Numbered from the stretch's first letter, positions 44,864-53,707 are shown. The stretch is 64,000 bases of DNA from Xanthomonas euvesicatoria pv. euvesicatoria (GCF_020880415.1 NZ_JAJIUJ010000119.1:248001-312000), one strand, 5' to 3'. Made by a program: numbers and translations. The notes: generated by a model not told the origin, from the sequence alone.

Positions 44864-47377
44864 ATGAGCAGCCGCACCCACGCACGCAAGTACGCGTCGT
44901 CGGAAGCGATCCAGGCGCCGCGGCTGCGCACCTTGCTGTTGACCGATCTCTGCGATTCGACCGCGCTGGTCGAACGTATCGGCGACAACGCCGCGGCCGC
45001 CTTGTTCCGCGAGCACGACCGCCTGGTGGTCAAGCTGCAGCAGCACTGGCGCGGCCGCCTGATCGATCGTTCCGACGGGCTGCTGCTGCTGTTCGACCGC
45101 CCCATCGATGGCCTGGGTTTCGCGCTGGATTACGCGCGCGGGCTCAAGACGATGGGCGATGCGCATGCGCTCACGCTCTGCGCACGCCAGGGCCTGCATG
45201 TGGGCGAAGTGCTGACCTGGCGCAATAGCGACGAAGCGATCAGCATCGGCGCCAAGCCGCTGGAAGTCGAAGGGCTGGCCAAGCCCACCGCCGCACGCCT
45301 GATGTCGATGGCACGGCCGGGGCAGATCTTGCTCTCGGCGGTGGCCGAGTCGTTGACCCATCGCGCCGCACGCGAACTCGGAAACCGGGCCGACCGGTTA
45401 TTGTGGAAATCGCACGGGCGCTGGCGCTTCAAAGGCATGCCCACCGCGATGGAGATCTACGAAGTCGGCGAAGTCGGCCTGACTCCCCTGCGCATGCCGA
45501 AGAATTCGGCAAAAGCCTGGCGCGATGTGCCGCTGTGGCGCAGGCCGGCCGCGTTGGTGGCTGAGGTGGGGGTGGTGCTGGGGATTGGTTTCGCAATCTG
45601 GCTCTTTGCACGGCCGCAACCAGCGCTCGCGTTTGCAGAACGCGACTGGGTGGTTGTCGGGACGGTCCGCAACCTCACCAATGACGTGATGCTGGACGGA
45701 GCACTCGATCAGGCATTTCGGATCAGCCTGGAGCAGTCGCGATACGTCAACGTTCTCAGTGAAGACAGAACACTGAAACTGTTAGCACTGATGCGCAAAG
45801 ATCCCACCAAAGATCCGCTGGACCGCAAGAACGCGTCGGATGTCGCATTACGCACCGGTGCGAGAGCGGTGTTACTTCCTTCCGTGGGTTACGTTGGGGG
45901 GCGCACACGTTTCGTCGTGGAAGTGGTCGACCCGAAAACTCAGCAGACTGTTGCTGTAAGTACCGCATTCGGCTCAAATCCGTCGATTCTTTCTGCTGTT
46001 GATACAGTGACGGGCGAACTGAGGACGCAGCTCGGCGAAAACCGTGACAGTATTCGACAAAACAGTCCTGCCTTGCCGGATGTCACCACATCTAGTCTCG
46101 ATGCGTTGCGCGCTTATGCATTGGGACAACAACGATACTCGGAAGGGAAATACGGTGCTGCTTTGGATTTCTTCCAGAAAGCAGTCGATATCGATCCGCA
46201 CTTTGCGCTGGCCTGGCTTGGTCAAGTGCGCGCCCATTTTGCCAATGTCGATTACAAGAAGGCGACCGAAACGCTTAGGGTTGCTGAGCAATTCAAGTCC
46301 AGGCTCCCCCCGCGCGAGGCGCTTTACGTAAAAAGCTGGGGCGTGCAGATTCTCGATCCAGCGCAGGCGGCCGATTTCTGGATACAGATGGCGGAGTTGT
46401 ATCCCGACTATGCACCTGCCCAAGCGAACGCAGCGATGGACTTGTTCGTCGCTAATCGGTTCGCTGACGCTCTGCCGTACGCGCGTGCTTCGGCGCAGGG
46501 GAAGTACGATCTTTCCAGCGTATCGCTCGATATGTATGGGCGTATCTTGCTGGCTCTTGGTCAATACGACCAAGCCGATCAGGCAGTGAGAAAGGCGGTC
46601 GGATCAGGATGGAATGGCGCGCTGCTGCGTCAGGCTGCTGTCGCGGCTGCGAAGCGTGACTACTCGGGCGCACGCGATGCGCTTGCTCGAGTCGACAAGA
46701 CGAATTTCCATGCCGATATCACGCGAACCACTATCGCTCTTGATGAAGGGGATCTGCACGCGGCGGTCGCGCATGCCCAAGTCGGACTGAGCGCAGGATT
46801 GAACAGGAGAGGAACTGATCGGATCAACTATTACGTCCCGCTAGCAACTGCGTTGCTTGCCTCCGGGCAGCGACCAAAAGCCGCGGAGGTCGCCGAAGAG
46901 GGGGCAAGGTTGGCATTGCGGGATTTAGGCGCAGATGTCCCAATCGATAGGATCGACAACCTGTCCACCGCATTGGCTGCCGCGCTCATCATGGCCCGCA
47001 CCGGCGATACCCAAGGTGCCGCTAGGGTCCGGCAGCAGGTCAAGGTGGCGCCACTGGCCTACGCCAACCGCTTGGTGGTGGAACTGGGTGCGGTTGTCGA
47101 TGCGGAAATTCTATTAGCCGAGCAGCGGCCAGACGATGCATTCCGCATGCTCAGTCCCTATCTGGATTCGATGTCGCGATTTCAGACAAGGGCAACCGCA
47201 ATGCGCGCTGCCCAACTTGGACAGCGTAACGCAGATGCGCGGATTCAACACGACTGGATCCGCCAGCATCGAGGTTTGGCTTACGCGGAGATCGAATGCG
47301 GATACTGTCTGCAGCCGCTCAATCTGGTGGATCTTAGAACAGCAGAAGATTCGTGGATAGCAGAGACGCAGGGGTGA
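44864..47377 (+). CDS. Membrane class III nucleotide cyclase with TPR C-terminal half (peptide-modification-system type)
   Basis: An 837-residue protein. A cytoplasmic class III cyclase domain (about 18-200) has both metal aspartates (LLTDLCDST and RSDGLLLLF). A single membrane helix lies near 229-250 (AEVGVVLGIGFAIWLFA). An alpha/beta domain (about 258-400) and TPR-like repeats follow (420-830; QQRYSEGKYGAALDFFQKAVDIDPHFALAW is clear). The usual lysine position before the second Asp reads Ile, and the Asn of the N-x-x-x-R pair reads Pro, so activity should not be taken for granted. The X. campestris counterpart, recalled as XC_0250, was reported to make cGMP. It also fits the family NCBI names putative peptide modification system cyclase (TIGR04510, from memory). 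GC content falls just after the membrane helix. Confidence 0.88.
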   Translation: MSSRTHARKYASSEAIQAPRLRTLLLTDLCDSTALVERIGDNAAAALFREHDRLVVKLQQHWRGRLIDRSDGLLLLFDRPIDGLGFALDYARGLKTMGDAHALTLCARQGLHVGEVLTWRNSDEAISIGAKPLEVEGLAKPTAARLMSMARPGQILLSAVAESLTHRAARELGNRADRLLWKSHGRWRFKGMPTAMEIYEVGEVGLTPLRMPKNSAKAWRDVPLWRRPAALVAEVGVVLGIGFAIWLFARPQPALAFAERDWVVVGTVRNLTNDVMLDGALDQAFRISLEQSRYVNVLSEDRTLKLLALMRKDPTKDPLDRKNASDVALRTGARAVLLPSVGYVGGRTRFVVEVVDPKTQQTVAVSTAFGSNPSILSAVDTVTGELRTQLGENRDSIRQNSPALPDVTTSSLDALRAYALGQQRYSEGKYGAALDFFQKAVDIDPHFALAWLGQVRAHFANVDYKKATETLRVAEQFKSRLPPREALYVKSWGVQILDPAQAADFWIQMAELYPDYAPAQANAAMDLFVANRFADALPYARASAQGKYDLSSVSLDMYGRILLALGQYDQADQAVRKAVGSGWNGALLRQAAVAAAKRDYSGARDALARVDKTNFHADITRTTIALDEGDLHAAVAHAQVGLSAGLNRRGTDRINYYVPLATALLASGQRPKAAEVAEEGARLALRDLGADVPIDRIDNLSTALAAALIMARTGDTQGAARVRQQVKVAPLAYANRLVVELGAVVDAEILLAEQRPDDAFRMLSPYLDSMSRFQTRATAMRAAQLGQRNADARIQHDWIRQHRGLAYAEIECGYCLQPLNLVDLRTAEDSWIAETQG

Positions 47378-47404
47378 ACCTGCAGCGTGCCAAAAAGCTG
47401 TCCT

Positions 47405-47710
47405 TTATTTGAGCGTCCTATCGCCGTTGTAACCGGCATCCAGCTGAGGGACGATGTGTGAGGTCCCAGACGTCAGCATGGTGTTGATCTGCTCACGCGC
47501 ACCTGCGATTACATCCTTATCTGCCAACTGGATATTGCATGCGCAATCGCGAACGAATGCCTCGATGTCGTCGCCAGGTGCGGCGATGTGCCCAACCTGT
47601 CGTAGTGCCTCTAATGTGTCTGAGACGAATAATGCACGAAAGGCATCATCGGTAGACAGTAGATCGATCAGGTTGCTTGCAACAGCAGGTTCAAGCTTCA
47701 GCATTGGCAT
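47405..47710 (-). CDS. Putative modified (RiPP-like) precursor peptide with NHLP/Nif11-like leader
   Basis: A 101-residue small protein, convergent with the cyclase gene and divergent from the dehydrogenase gene. The N-terminal half looks like a leader of the nitrile-hydratase/Nif11 kind: NLIDLLSTDDAFRALF followed by DTLEALRQVGH. The middle has a Cys pair (RDCACN). The C-terminus (LTSGTSHIVPQLDAGYNGD) is the part that would be processed or modified if this is a RiPP. It matches the family NCBI calls putative modified peptide (TIGR04509, from memory). I use the ATG at 47710; a second ATG at 47704 and an upstream GTG at 47740 are alternatives. No modification has been shown. Confidence 0.72.
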   Translation of the reverse strand: MPMLKLEPAVASNLIDLLSTDDAFRALFVSDTLEALRQVGHIAAPGDDIEAFVRDCACNIQLADKDVIAGAREQINTMLTSGTSHIVPQLDAGYNGDRTLK

Positions 47711-47865
47711 CGCTGGCACTTCAGTGGGATGAAGTAACACATAGCGGCTCTAACGGGGCTGGCTTGAGCGGCATCACGCATTGGCTCAAGTTAGGCAACG
47801 GCGGGGCGTTATCCCTGGAGCAGAAATATCTGCACACGGTGTACCTCAGATCGCTGGAGAAGATG
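47711..47865. promoter_or_regulatory. Divergent region between peptide and dehydrogenase genes
   Basis: About 155 bases that must hold both divergent promoters. The dehydrogenase frame stays open throughout this stretch and beyond, so translation could start earlier than assigned. I see no clean -35/-10 pair. The GGAGAAG just before 47863/47866 is the best ribosome site for the dehydrogenase. Confidence 0.4.
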
Positions 47866-49026
47866 ATGCTGGTCAAGCGTTGCGCAATTGTCGTGCTGGA
47901 GCCACGTGAGACCGTGTCTTACACATTGGACAGTCTTCTACGAGGCGGCAATGGGCTGGACCATTCGATGCAGTGGTTTGCGCTCGCGCCGCATCTCGAT
48001 GCCCCGGTGGCCGTGTCAGAAGCTCAGCGGGCGTTGCTGGGTGAGCTTAGTCCCTCGCACTGGACGACCCGCTTGCCATACGAGAGTGAAGCGCTTGACG
48101 GCTTGATCGCGCAGGGCCTGGTGCTGGAGGAACAAACGCAAGGCAGCAGGTTTGCTAAAGCCGATTCGCGTCTGAGGGCCTCGCACTGGCATCCGCTTGC
48201 CGCGGTGCTGCACGCATTTACGCGATGGGATGGGGTAGATGCGGTCAAGAACACCCGGGATTCTGGCACCGATACAGCGGTGGCAATGCGGCGTGTCTTG
48301 GGGCCTGCGCCTCCGGAAGTGTTGCCGGCAAATGACCGTCGAACACTCATCGGCCTGCCGCCCATGGTCGCAAACGATTTCGATGACCTGCTGGGACGGC
48401 GTGTCACTTGTCGTAATTTCGATCAGAGCAGACCCGTTCCTCTACCGACGTTCGCCCACATGTTGCAGCGGGTGTTCGCTGCTCATGCCAAGGTAAAGGT
48501 GGGCGATGACCTGGTTTTTCTTAAAAAGAATGTGCCTTCCGGTGGTGGCTTGCATCCTATCGAGGCATACATTTTGGTGAGGAACGTCCAAGATCTGGAA
48601 TCTGGCGTCTACCACTATCGTGCAGATAGTCACGCCTTAGAGCGTATGTCAGGTCTTGAGTGCTCCGATGACTTCGTCATGCAGGCTGTAGGACAGCAAC
48701 ACTGGTTCGCAGACGCGCATGTACTGGTTGCCTTGGTGCCGGGCTTTGATCGAACCTTCTGGAAATACAGGCAGCATGCCAAAGGGTATCGCGTGGTTGC
48801 GTTGGAAGCCGGGCACTTGTCGCAGACGCTGTATCTGGCGGCAACCGACCTCGGTTTGGGGGCGTTTATCACCGGTGCGGTGAACGAAAAACATCTTGAG
48901 CGCGCGCTTGGTTTGGACCCGACTTCGCAAGGCGTTCTCGCCGTATGCGGCTTTGGCTGGCGCGCCACGACCATGGTGACGGCAGAGCTGGATCCTATGG
49001 GTGCGATTTGGTCCGCAGCGACTTGA
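47866..49026 (+). CDS. SagB-like nitroreductase-fold peptide maturation dehydrogenase
   Basis: About 386 residues from the ATG at 47866 (the ATG at 47863 or an earlier non-ATG start are possible). An N-terminal domain of about 140 residues (VLEPRETVSYTLDSLLRGG) precedes a SagB-type FMN nitroreductase fold: DDLLGRRVTCRNFDQSRPVPL, NVPSGGGLHPIEAYILVRNV, GVYHYRADSHALERM, and ALEAGHLSQTLYLAATDLGLGAFITGAV. SagB proteins oxidise azolines to azoles in RiPPs, but no YcaO cyclodehydratase is present. It fits the family NCBI names putative peptide maturation dehydrogenase (TIGR04511, from memory). Composition is about 52% GC in sampled lines, below the window average. Confidence 0.82.
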   Translation: MLVKRCAIVVLEPRETVSYTLDSLLRGGNGLDHSMQWFALAPHLDAPVAVSEAQRALLGELSPSHWTTRLPYESEALDGLIAQGLVLEEQTQGSRFAKADSRLRASHWHPLAAVLHAFTRWDGVDAVKNTRDSGTDTAVAMRRVLGPAPPEVLPANDRRTLIGLPPMVANDFDDLLGRRVTCRNFDQSRPVPLPTFAHMLQRVFAAHAKVKVGDDLVFLKKNVPSGGGLHPIEAYILVRNVQDLESGVYHYRADSHALERMSGLECSDDFVMQAVGQQHWFADAHVLVALVPGFDRTFWKYRQHAKGYRVVALEAGHLSQTLYLAATDLGLGAFITGAVNEKHLERALGLDPTSQGVLAVCGFGWRATTMVTAELDPMGAIWSAAT

Positions 49027-49197
49027 GACGTATCGGACAATCGCGTGAGGTCAGTTTGCTCGCTTTCTCGCTATGTCCGAGCGTGTGCCGTTGACGTATT
49101 GGTAGCTGCCCTTGATACACCCGGTTTACCCGCCGGTATCTGGCGCCGCTTACTGACAATCCGAGCCGCGCTCCGGTGTTTCGTAGCACCTGCGAAG

Positions 49198-49228
49198 GCC
49201 GACGGCAGAGTGCCGTCGGCTTTCGTTT
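49198..49228 (+). terminator. Terminator between the dehydrogenase and S9 peptidase genes
   Basis: Perfect 9-bp stem GCCGACGGC/GCCGTCGGC with an AGAGT loop, followed by TTTCGTTT on the plus strand. On the minus strand it is followed by TTCG, so it may serve both convergent genes. Confidence 0.8.
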
Positions 49229-49255
49229 CCCGGCTAAAGCAAGTCACGCGCAGGC

Positions 49256-51340
49256 TTACTTCCGAATCGCCTGCGTATGCGTCTTCAAGGCCTCGCTCAG
49301 GCCGTTGATCTTGTCGGCGCCTTCCGGGACGGTGATGCTGGAGCCTTCCAGGTCCGCACCGATCGGTTGCACGCGGCCGCCCAGGCACTGGCTCAGGAAG
49401 CTTTCGGTCACGGCGTTGAAGGCCTTGCTGTTTTCCGGGCGGCGGAAGCCGTGGCCTTCGTCGGGGAACAGCACGTAGGTGACCGGAATGTTCTTGGCCT
49501 TCATTGCGTTGACGATCTGGTCGCTTTCGGCCTGCTTGACGCGCGGGTCGTTGGCGCCCTGGCCGATCAACAGCGGCTTGCTGATCTTGTCGACATGGGT
49601 CAGCGGAGAACGGTCGGTCAGCCACTGCTTGCCGGCTTCGGTGGCGGGGTCGCCCATGCGCCGGGTCAGCTGCTTGTAGAAGCTGGCCCAGTAGGGCGGC
49701 ACGGTGCCGAGCAAGGTGTTGAGATTGGCCGGGCCCACGATATCCACGCCGCATTTGAAGGCGTCCGGGGTAAACGTCATGCCGACCAGCGTGGCATAGC
49801 CGCCGTAGCTGCCGCCCATGATGGCGACCTCGTCCGGTTTGGTGACGCCTTGCTTGACCGCCCATTGCACCGCGTCGAGCAGGTCCTCGTGCATCTTGCC
49901 GGCCCACTCGCCATTGCCGGCGTTGGTGAATGCCTTGCCGAACCCGGTGGAGCCACGGAAGTTCACCGACAACACCGCATAGCCGCGGTTGGCCAACCAT
50001 TGTTCGTACGGCCCGTAGCCGTAGCTGTCGCGCGCCCACGGGCCGCCGTGCACGAACAGCACCAACGGCACCGGCTTGTCGGCCTTGCCGTCGTGGTTGG
50101 CATCGGCTTCGGCCGGCAGGGTGAGGTAGCTGATCAGCTTGAGGCCGTCGCGTGCGGTCAGCTCCTGTGGCCACATCGGCACCAGCGGCTTGCCCTCCAG
50201 TGCGGGCCGTGCGGAGAACAGCTTGGTCAGCTTGCCGCCATCGGCGCGATCGTAGCGGTAGTACGTGAGCGGGGTTTCTGCCGCGGAATAGCCCACGATC
50301 CAGATGCGGTCGTCGAGCGTGCGCGCGGCCACGCTGGCATCGCCGCCGCCAAGGGATTTGAGTTTCTGCAGATCCGCGGCAATGCCGTTGTCCAGCGGCT
50401 TCCATTCTTCGCGCAGGTAGTCGGTGGACACCGCCTGCACCGCCCCGGTCTTGGGGTCATTCAAGGTGGCGCCGACGTCGGCGCGCGGGTTTTCGAACAG
50501 CAGCGTGCGTGTATTGCTGGCCGTGTCGATGGCATACAGCGCTGCAGTGTCGCGGTTGCGCGAATCCTGCATGTACAGCGTCTTGCCATCCTCGGTCAGG
50601 CCCTCCGGCGCGGTATTGGTGACGTCCTCGAACGGAATGCGGTCCACGCTCTTCCAGCGGTTGCCATCGGGCACCAGCAACTCCCTGCCGGCATCGTCTG
50701 TCGCGCGCGTGGCGTAGCGCAGCTGGTAGTCGCCATCGAGCAGGTACGCATCCAGGCTGTCGGTGTTCTTCTGCACCAGCGTGCGCTTGCCGGAGGCCAG
50801 GTCCACGCGGTACAGGTCGTGCCACTTGGCATCGCGGTCGTTCATGCCGACCATGATCGATTCGGGATGTTGTGCGCTGACCCGATACACCTCGGCATTG
50901 GTCTTCTTGAACGGAGTGAGATCCTTGCTGCTGCCGTCAGCCAAATTGACCGAAAACAGGTGGAAATCTTCATCGCCGCCGTTGTCGCGCAGATACAGCA
51001 AGGTATTGGGTTGGTAGGTCCAGAAGTAATTGCGAATGCCGCGTGCGGTGTCCTTGGTGATCGCACGCGCCTGGTCGGGCGCATCCACCGGCGCAACCCA
51101 GACATTGAGCACGCCCGCCAACGGCGCCACCCAGCTGAGGTACTTGCCGTCCGGACTGATGCTGACATTGGCCCGCTCGGGATTGCCGAACAGCGCATCG
51201 CGGGTGATCAGCGCAGGCGGCGCTGCGGGCGCTGCTGCCGCCGGTGCAGGTGCTGCCGCTTTCTCGGGAGCGGGCGCAGGTTTGTCGCTGCACGCAGACA
51301 GCGCGAGCAGCATGCTGGAAACAAGAAGCAGGCGTTGCAT
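49256..51340 (-). CDS. S9-family prolyl oligopeptidase-like lipoprotein
   Basis: A 694-residue serine peptidase of the acylaminoacyl-peptidase/DPP type. A lipoprotein signal with LSAC (Cys17) is followed by an Ala/Pro-rich spacer, a beta-propeller (SPDGKYLSWVAPLAG, WTYQPNTLLYLRDNGGDEDFHLF and similar blades), and a C-terminal alpha/beta-hydrolase domain. The domain has FVHGGPWARDSYGY, the nucleophile Ser511 in GGSYGGY, the acid near GANDPRV and the His in DEGHGFRRPEN. It probably cleaves peptides in the envelope. It stands alone on the minus strand and is convergent with the peptide-maturation dehydrogenase; a role in that system is only a guess. Confidence 0.92.
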   Translation of the reverse strand: MQRLLLVSSMLLALSACSDKPAPAPEKAAAPAPAAAAPAAPPALITRDALFGNPERANVSISPDGKYLSWVAPLAGVLNVWVAPVDAPDQARAITKDTARGIRNYFWTYQPNTLLYLRDNGGDEDFHLFSVNLADGSSKDLTPFKKTNAEVYRVSAQHPESIMVGMNDRDAKWHDLYRVDLASGKRTLVQKNTDSLDAYLLDGDYQLRYATRATDDAGRELLVPDGNRWKSVDRIPFEDVTNTAPEGLTEDGKTLYMQDSRNRDTAALYAIDTASNTRTLLFENPRADVGATLNDPKTGAVQAVSTDYLREEWKPLDNGIAADLQKLKSLGGGDASVAARTLDDRIWIVGYSAAETPLTYYRYDRADGGKLTKLFSARPALEGKPLVPMWPQELTARDGLKLISYLTLPAEADANHDGKADKPVPLVLFVHGGPWARDSYGYGPYEQWLANRGYAVLSVNFRGSTGFGKAFTNAGNGEWAGKMHEDLLDAVQWAVKQGVTKPDEVAIMGGSYGGYATLVGMTFTPDAFKCGVDIVGPANLNTLLGTVPPYWASFYKQLTRRMGDPATEAGKQWLTDRSPLTHVDKISKPLLIGQGANDPRVKQAESDQIVNAMKAKNIPVTYVLFPDEGHGFRRPENSKAFNAVTESFLSQCLGGRVQPIGADLEGSSITVPEGADKINGLSEALKTHTQAIRK

Positions 51341-51439
51341 GGGAACTCCGGTGGCAAGGCGGCCGAACCGGCCGATTTGCCACGCTAGCGGCAGCGTGCG
51401 CGCAGGCGAACGTGCCGTTGGTCACCCTGCCATGCGCCG

Positions 51440-53467
51440 CTACGCAGACGCGGACACAAATTCCACCAGCGCCGCACCGTCGTTCACCAGGTCGCCTTCG
51501 GCCACCAGGTACGCCTGCACGGTGCCATCGCTGGGCGCGTGCAGGGTGTGCTCCATTTTCATCGCTTCCAGCACCACCAGTGCCTGCCCACGGGCGACCG
51601 GCTGGCCTACTGCTGCGGGCAGGGCCACGATGCGGCCGGGCATCGGTGCGGTCAGTCCGCCGGTGTCCTGGGTGGGCTGGTCGGCTTCTGCCAGTGCATC
51701 GTGGTGACGGAAGACGGCCCGCTGCGTGGCCCCGATCAGGGTCAGCGTGGCGCCGTCGCGCAACACCTGTGCACGCCATTGCCGGCCGTCCATCTCCACC
51801 CGCACGCCCGTCTCGTGCGGGTGGTAGCGCACGGCATGCGTCTGGCCTGCGTCGGTGACTTGCCAGCCATCGGCATCCGGGCGCACAGCGAGTTGGCGGC
51901 GCTCGCCGTTTGCTTCCAGGACGATGCGCTGCGCTGCATGCGCACCGATGCGCCAGCCGTCCGCGTGCTGCCACGGCGAATGCGGATCGGCCGGATCAAC
52001 GGCCGCTGGCGGCAATGCATCGGCAATCAACACCGCTGCCAAGCACCACCAGGCGTTGTCGGGGCTGCGCGCCTCTGGAAACAGCACGGCGTGTTCGCGC
52101 TCGATCAAGGCGGTGTCCAGATTCGCCGATGCGAACGAATCGGTCGCGATCAGGCGCGACAGAAATGCACTGTTGGTGGTGACCCCTACTGCGTGGAATT
52201 GCGCCAATGCCGCGCGCATGCGGGCCAATGCAGCCGTGCGATCGGTATCCCAGACGATCAGCTTGGCGATCATCGGGTCGTAGTACGGGCTAATGGTGTC
52301 GCCTTGCTCCACGCCTGCATCGACGCGCACATGCGCGCTGGCAGCAGGCATCTGCAACTGACGCAGCGTGCCGGTGGACGGCAGGAAACCGCGCTCGGCA
52401 TCTTCGGCGTACAGGCGCGCTTCCAGTGCATGCCCGTGGATGCGCAGCTCGTGCTGCCTGCGCGGCAAGCGTGCGCCAGCGGCAACCCGCAATTGCCACT
52501 CGACCAGGTCGGTGCCGGTGATCAATTCGGTCACCGGGTGCTCCACCTGCAGACGGGTATTCATTTCCATGAAATAGAAATCGCCGTCCGGGCCGGCGAT
52601 GAATTCCACCGTGCCGGCACCGACGTAGCCCACCGCCTGTGCCGCATCTACCGCCGCCTTGCCCATCGCCGCGCGCCTGGCTTCACTCATGCCCGGTGCG
52701 GGCGCTTCTTCCAGCACCTTCTGGTGGCGGCGCTGCACCGAGCAGTCGCGTTCGAACAGGTACACCACCTCGCCATGCGTATCGCCGAACACCTGGATTT
52801 CGATATGCCGCGGCCGCTGGACATATTTCTCCACCAGCACGTGCGCGTTGCCGAATGCCGACTGCGCTTCACGCTGGCAGCTCGCCAGCGCGTCTTCGAA
52901 CGCTGCGCTGGTATCCACCCGACGCATGCCCTTGCCGCCACCGCCGGCACTGGCCTTGATCAACACCGGGTAGCCGATGGCGTCGGCTTGCGCACGCAGG
53001 AATGCCGGTGCCTGCTCGTCGCCGTGGTAGCCCGGTGTCAGCGGCACGCCGGCCCGTTGCATCAGTGCCTTGGCCGCACTCTTGTCGCCCATCGCCCGGA
53101 TCGCCGCCGCCGGTGGGCCGATGAAGACGATGCCAGCGTGTGCGCAAGCCTCGGCAAATGCCGCGTTTTCCGACAGGAACCCATAACCGGGATGGATCGC
53201 CTGCGCACCGGTGGCGCGTGCCGCTTGCAGGATTGCTTCGCCCCGCAGATAGCTCTGCTGCGCGGGCGCGGCGCCGATGTGCACCGCCTCGTCCGCCATG
53301 CGCACATGCCGTGCATTGCGGTCTGCATCCGAATACACCGCCACCGTCGCAATGCCCAGGGTGCGGCAGGTGGCGATGACCCGGCAGGCAATCTCGCCGC
53401 GATTGGCGATCAGGATCTTGTCGAAGGGCGCTTGCGTTGCTGCGGCGATAGGGTCGCGCTGGGTCAT
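51440..53467 (-). CDS. liuD: Methylcrotonyl-CoA carboxylase, biotin-containing alpha subunit
   Basis: Carries biotin carboxylase, a linker and a biotinyl domain in 675 residues. Motifs: FDKILIANRGEIACRVIATCRTLGI, HPGYGFLSENAAFAEAC, the ATP-grasp glycine loop VLIKASAGGGGKGMR, EMNTRLQVEHPVTE, and the biotin site EAMKMEHT with Lys637. With the beta subunit it carboxylates 3-methylcrotonyl-CoA in leucine breakdown. Propionyl- or geranyl-CoA carboxylase is possible from this subunit alone; the isovaleryl-CoA dehydrogenase gene in the same operon points to leucine. It lies 240 bases after the beta-subunit gene. Confidence 0.9.
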   Translation of the reverse strand: MTQRDPIAAATQAPFDKILIANRGEIACRVIATCRTLGIATVAVYSDADRNARHVRMADEAVHIGAAPAQQSYLRGEAILQAARATGAQAIHPGYGFLSENAAFAEACAHAGIVFIGPPAAAIRAMGDKSAAKALMQRAGVPLTPGYHGDEQAPAFLRAQADAIGYPVLIKASAGGGGKGMRRVDTSAAFEDALASCQREAQSAFGNAHVLVEKYVQRPRHIEIQVFGDTHGEVVYLFERDCSVQRRHQKVLEEAPAPGMSEARRAAMGKAAVDAAQAVGYVGAGTVEFIAGPDGDFYFMEMNTRLQVEHPVTELITGTDLVEWQLRVAAGARLPRRQHELRIHGHALEARLYAEDAERGFLPSTGTLRQLQMPAASAHVRVDAGVEQGDTISPYYDPMIAKLIVWDTDRTAALARMRAALAQFHAVGVTTNSAFLSRLIATDSFASANLDTALIEREHAVLFPEARSPDNAWWCLAAVLIADALPPAAVDPADPHSPWQHADGWRIGAHAAQRIVLEANGERRQLAVRPDADGWQVTDAGQTHAVRYHPHETGVRVEMDGRQWRAQVLRDGATLTLIGATQRAVFRHHDALAEADQPTQDTGGLTAPMPGRIVALPAAVGQPVARGQALVVLEAMKMEHTLHAPSDGTVQAYLVAEGDLVNDGAALVEFVSASA

Positions 53468-53707
53468 CGGATCAGTCTCTGCACGTCGCCGTAGCGGCGG
53501 GTCGTCTTACGAAGATAAACGGCTTGCCTGTTGCACACCGACATCGAGCGCAAGCAGGTTTGTTGTCACACGGCGCTGTGTTGCTGCAAGCCACCTGCGC
53601 AAACGTCGACGATTGCCGGCACGCATATACACAACCTCACTCCCAGCCTGCACACCAGCATCGGGTGCCGCAGCACGCAGAACCGCGGCTGCAATGCTCC
53701 CCCTCAC
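53468..53707. other. 240-base gap between liuB and liuD
   Basis: In many leucine operons a methylglutaconyl-CoA hydratase gene (liuC) sits here. No crotonase-like sequence can be read on the minus strand, only a 66-residue frame without family features, so there is no visible remnant. No T-tract hairpin is evident. Confidence 0.5.

Noticed and set aside
47677-47865. Long N-terminal extension of the peptide-maturation dehydrogenase
   Set aside because: The frame is open from 47677, but the extension overlaps the divergent peptide gene and the best ribosome site is at 47856-47859; kept only as an alternative.
49277-51388. 703-residue plus-strand frame opposite the S9 peptidase
   Set aside because: Antisense shadow: no family motifs, and the minus-strand S9 peptidase is clear with its signal peptide and catalytic residues.
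51539-53494. 651-residue plus-strand frame opposite liuD
   Set aside because: Antisense shadow with Cys/His/Arg-rich composition; the biotin carboxylase on the minus strand is unambiguous.
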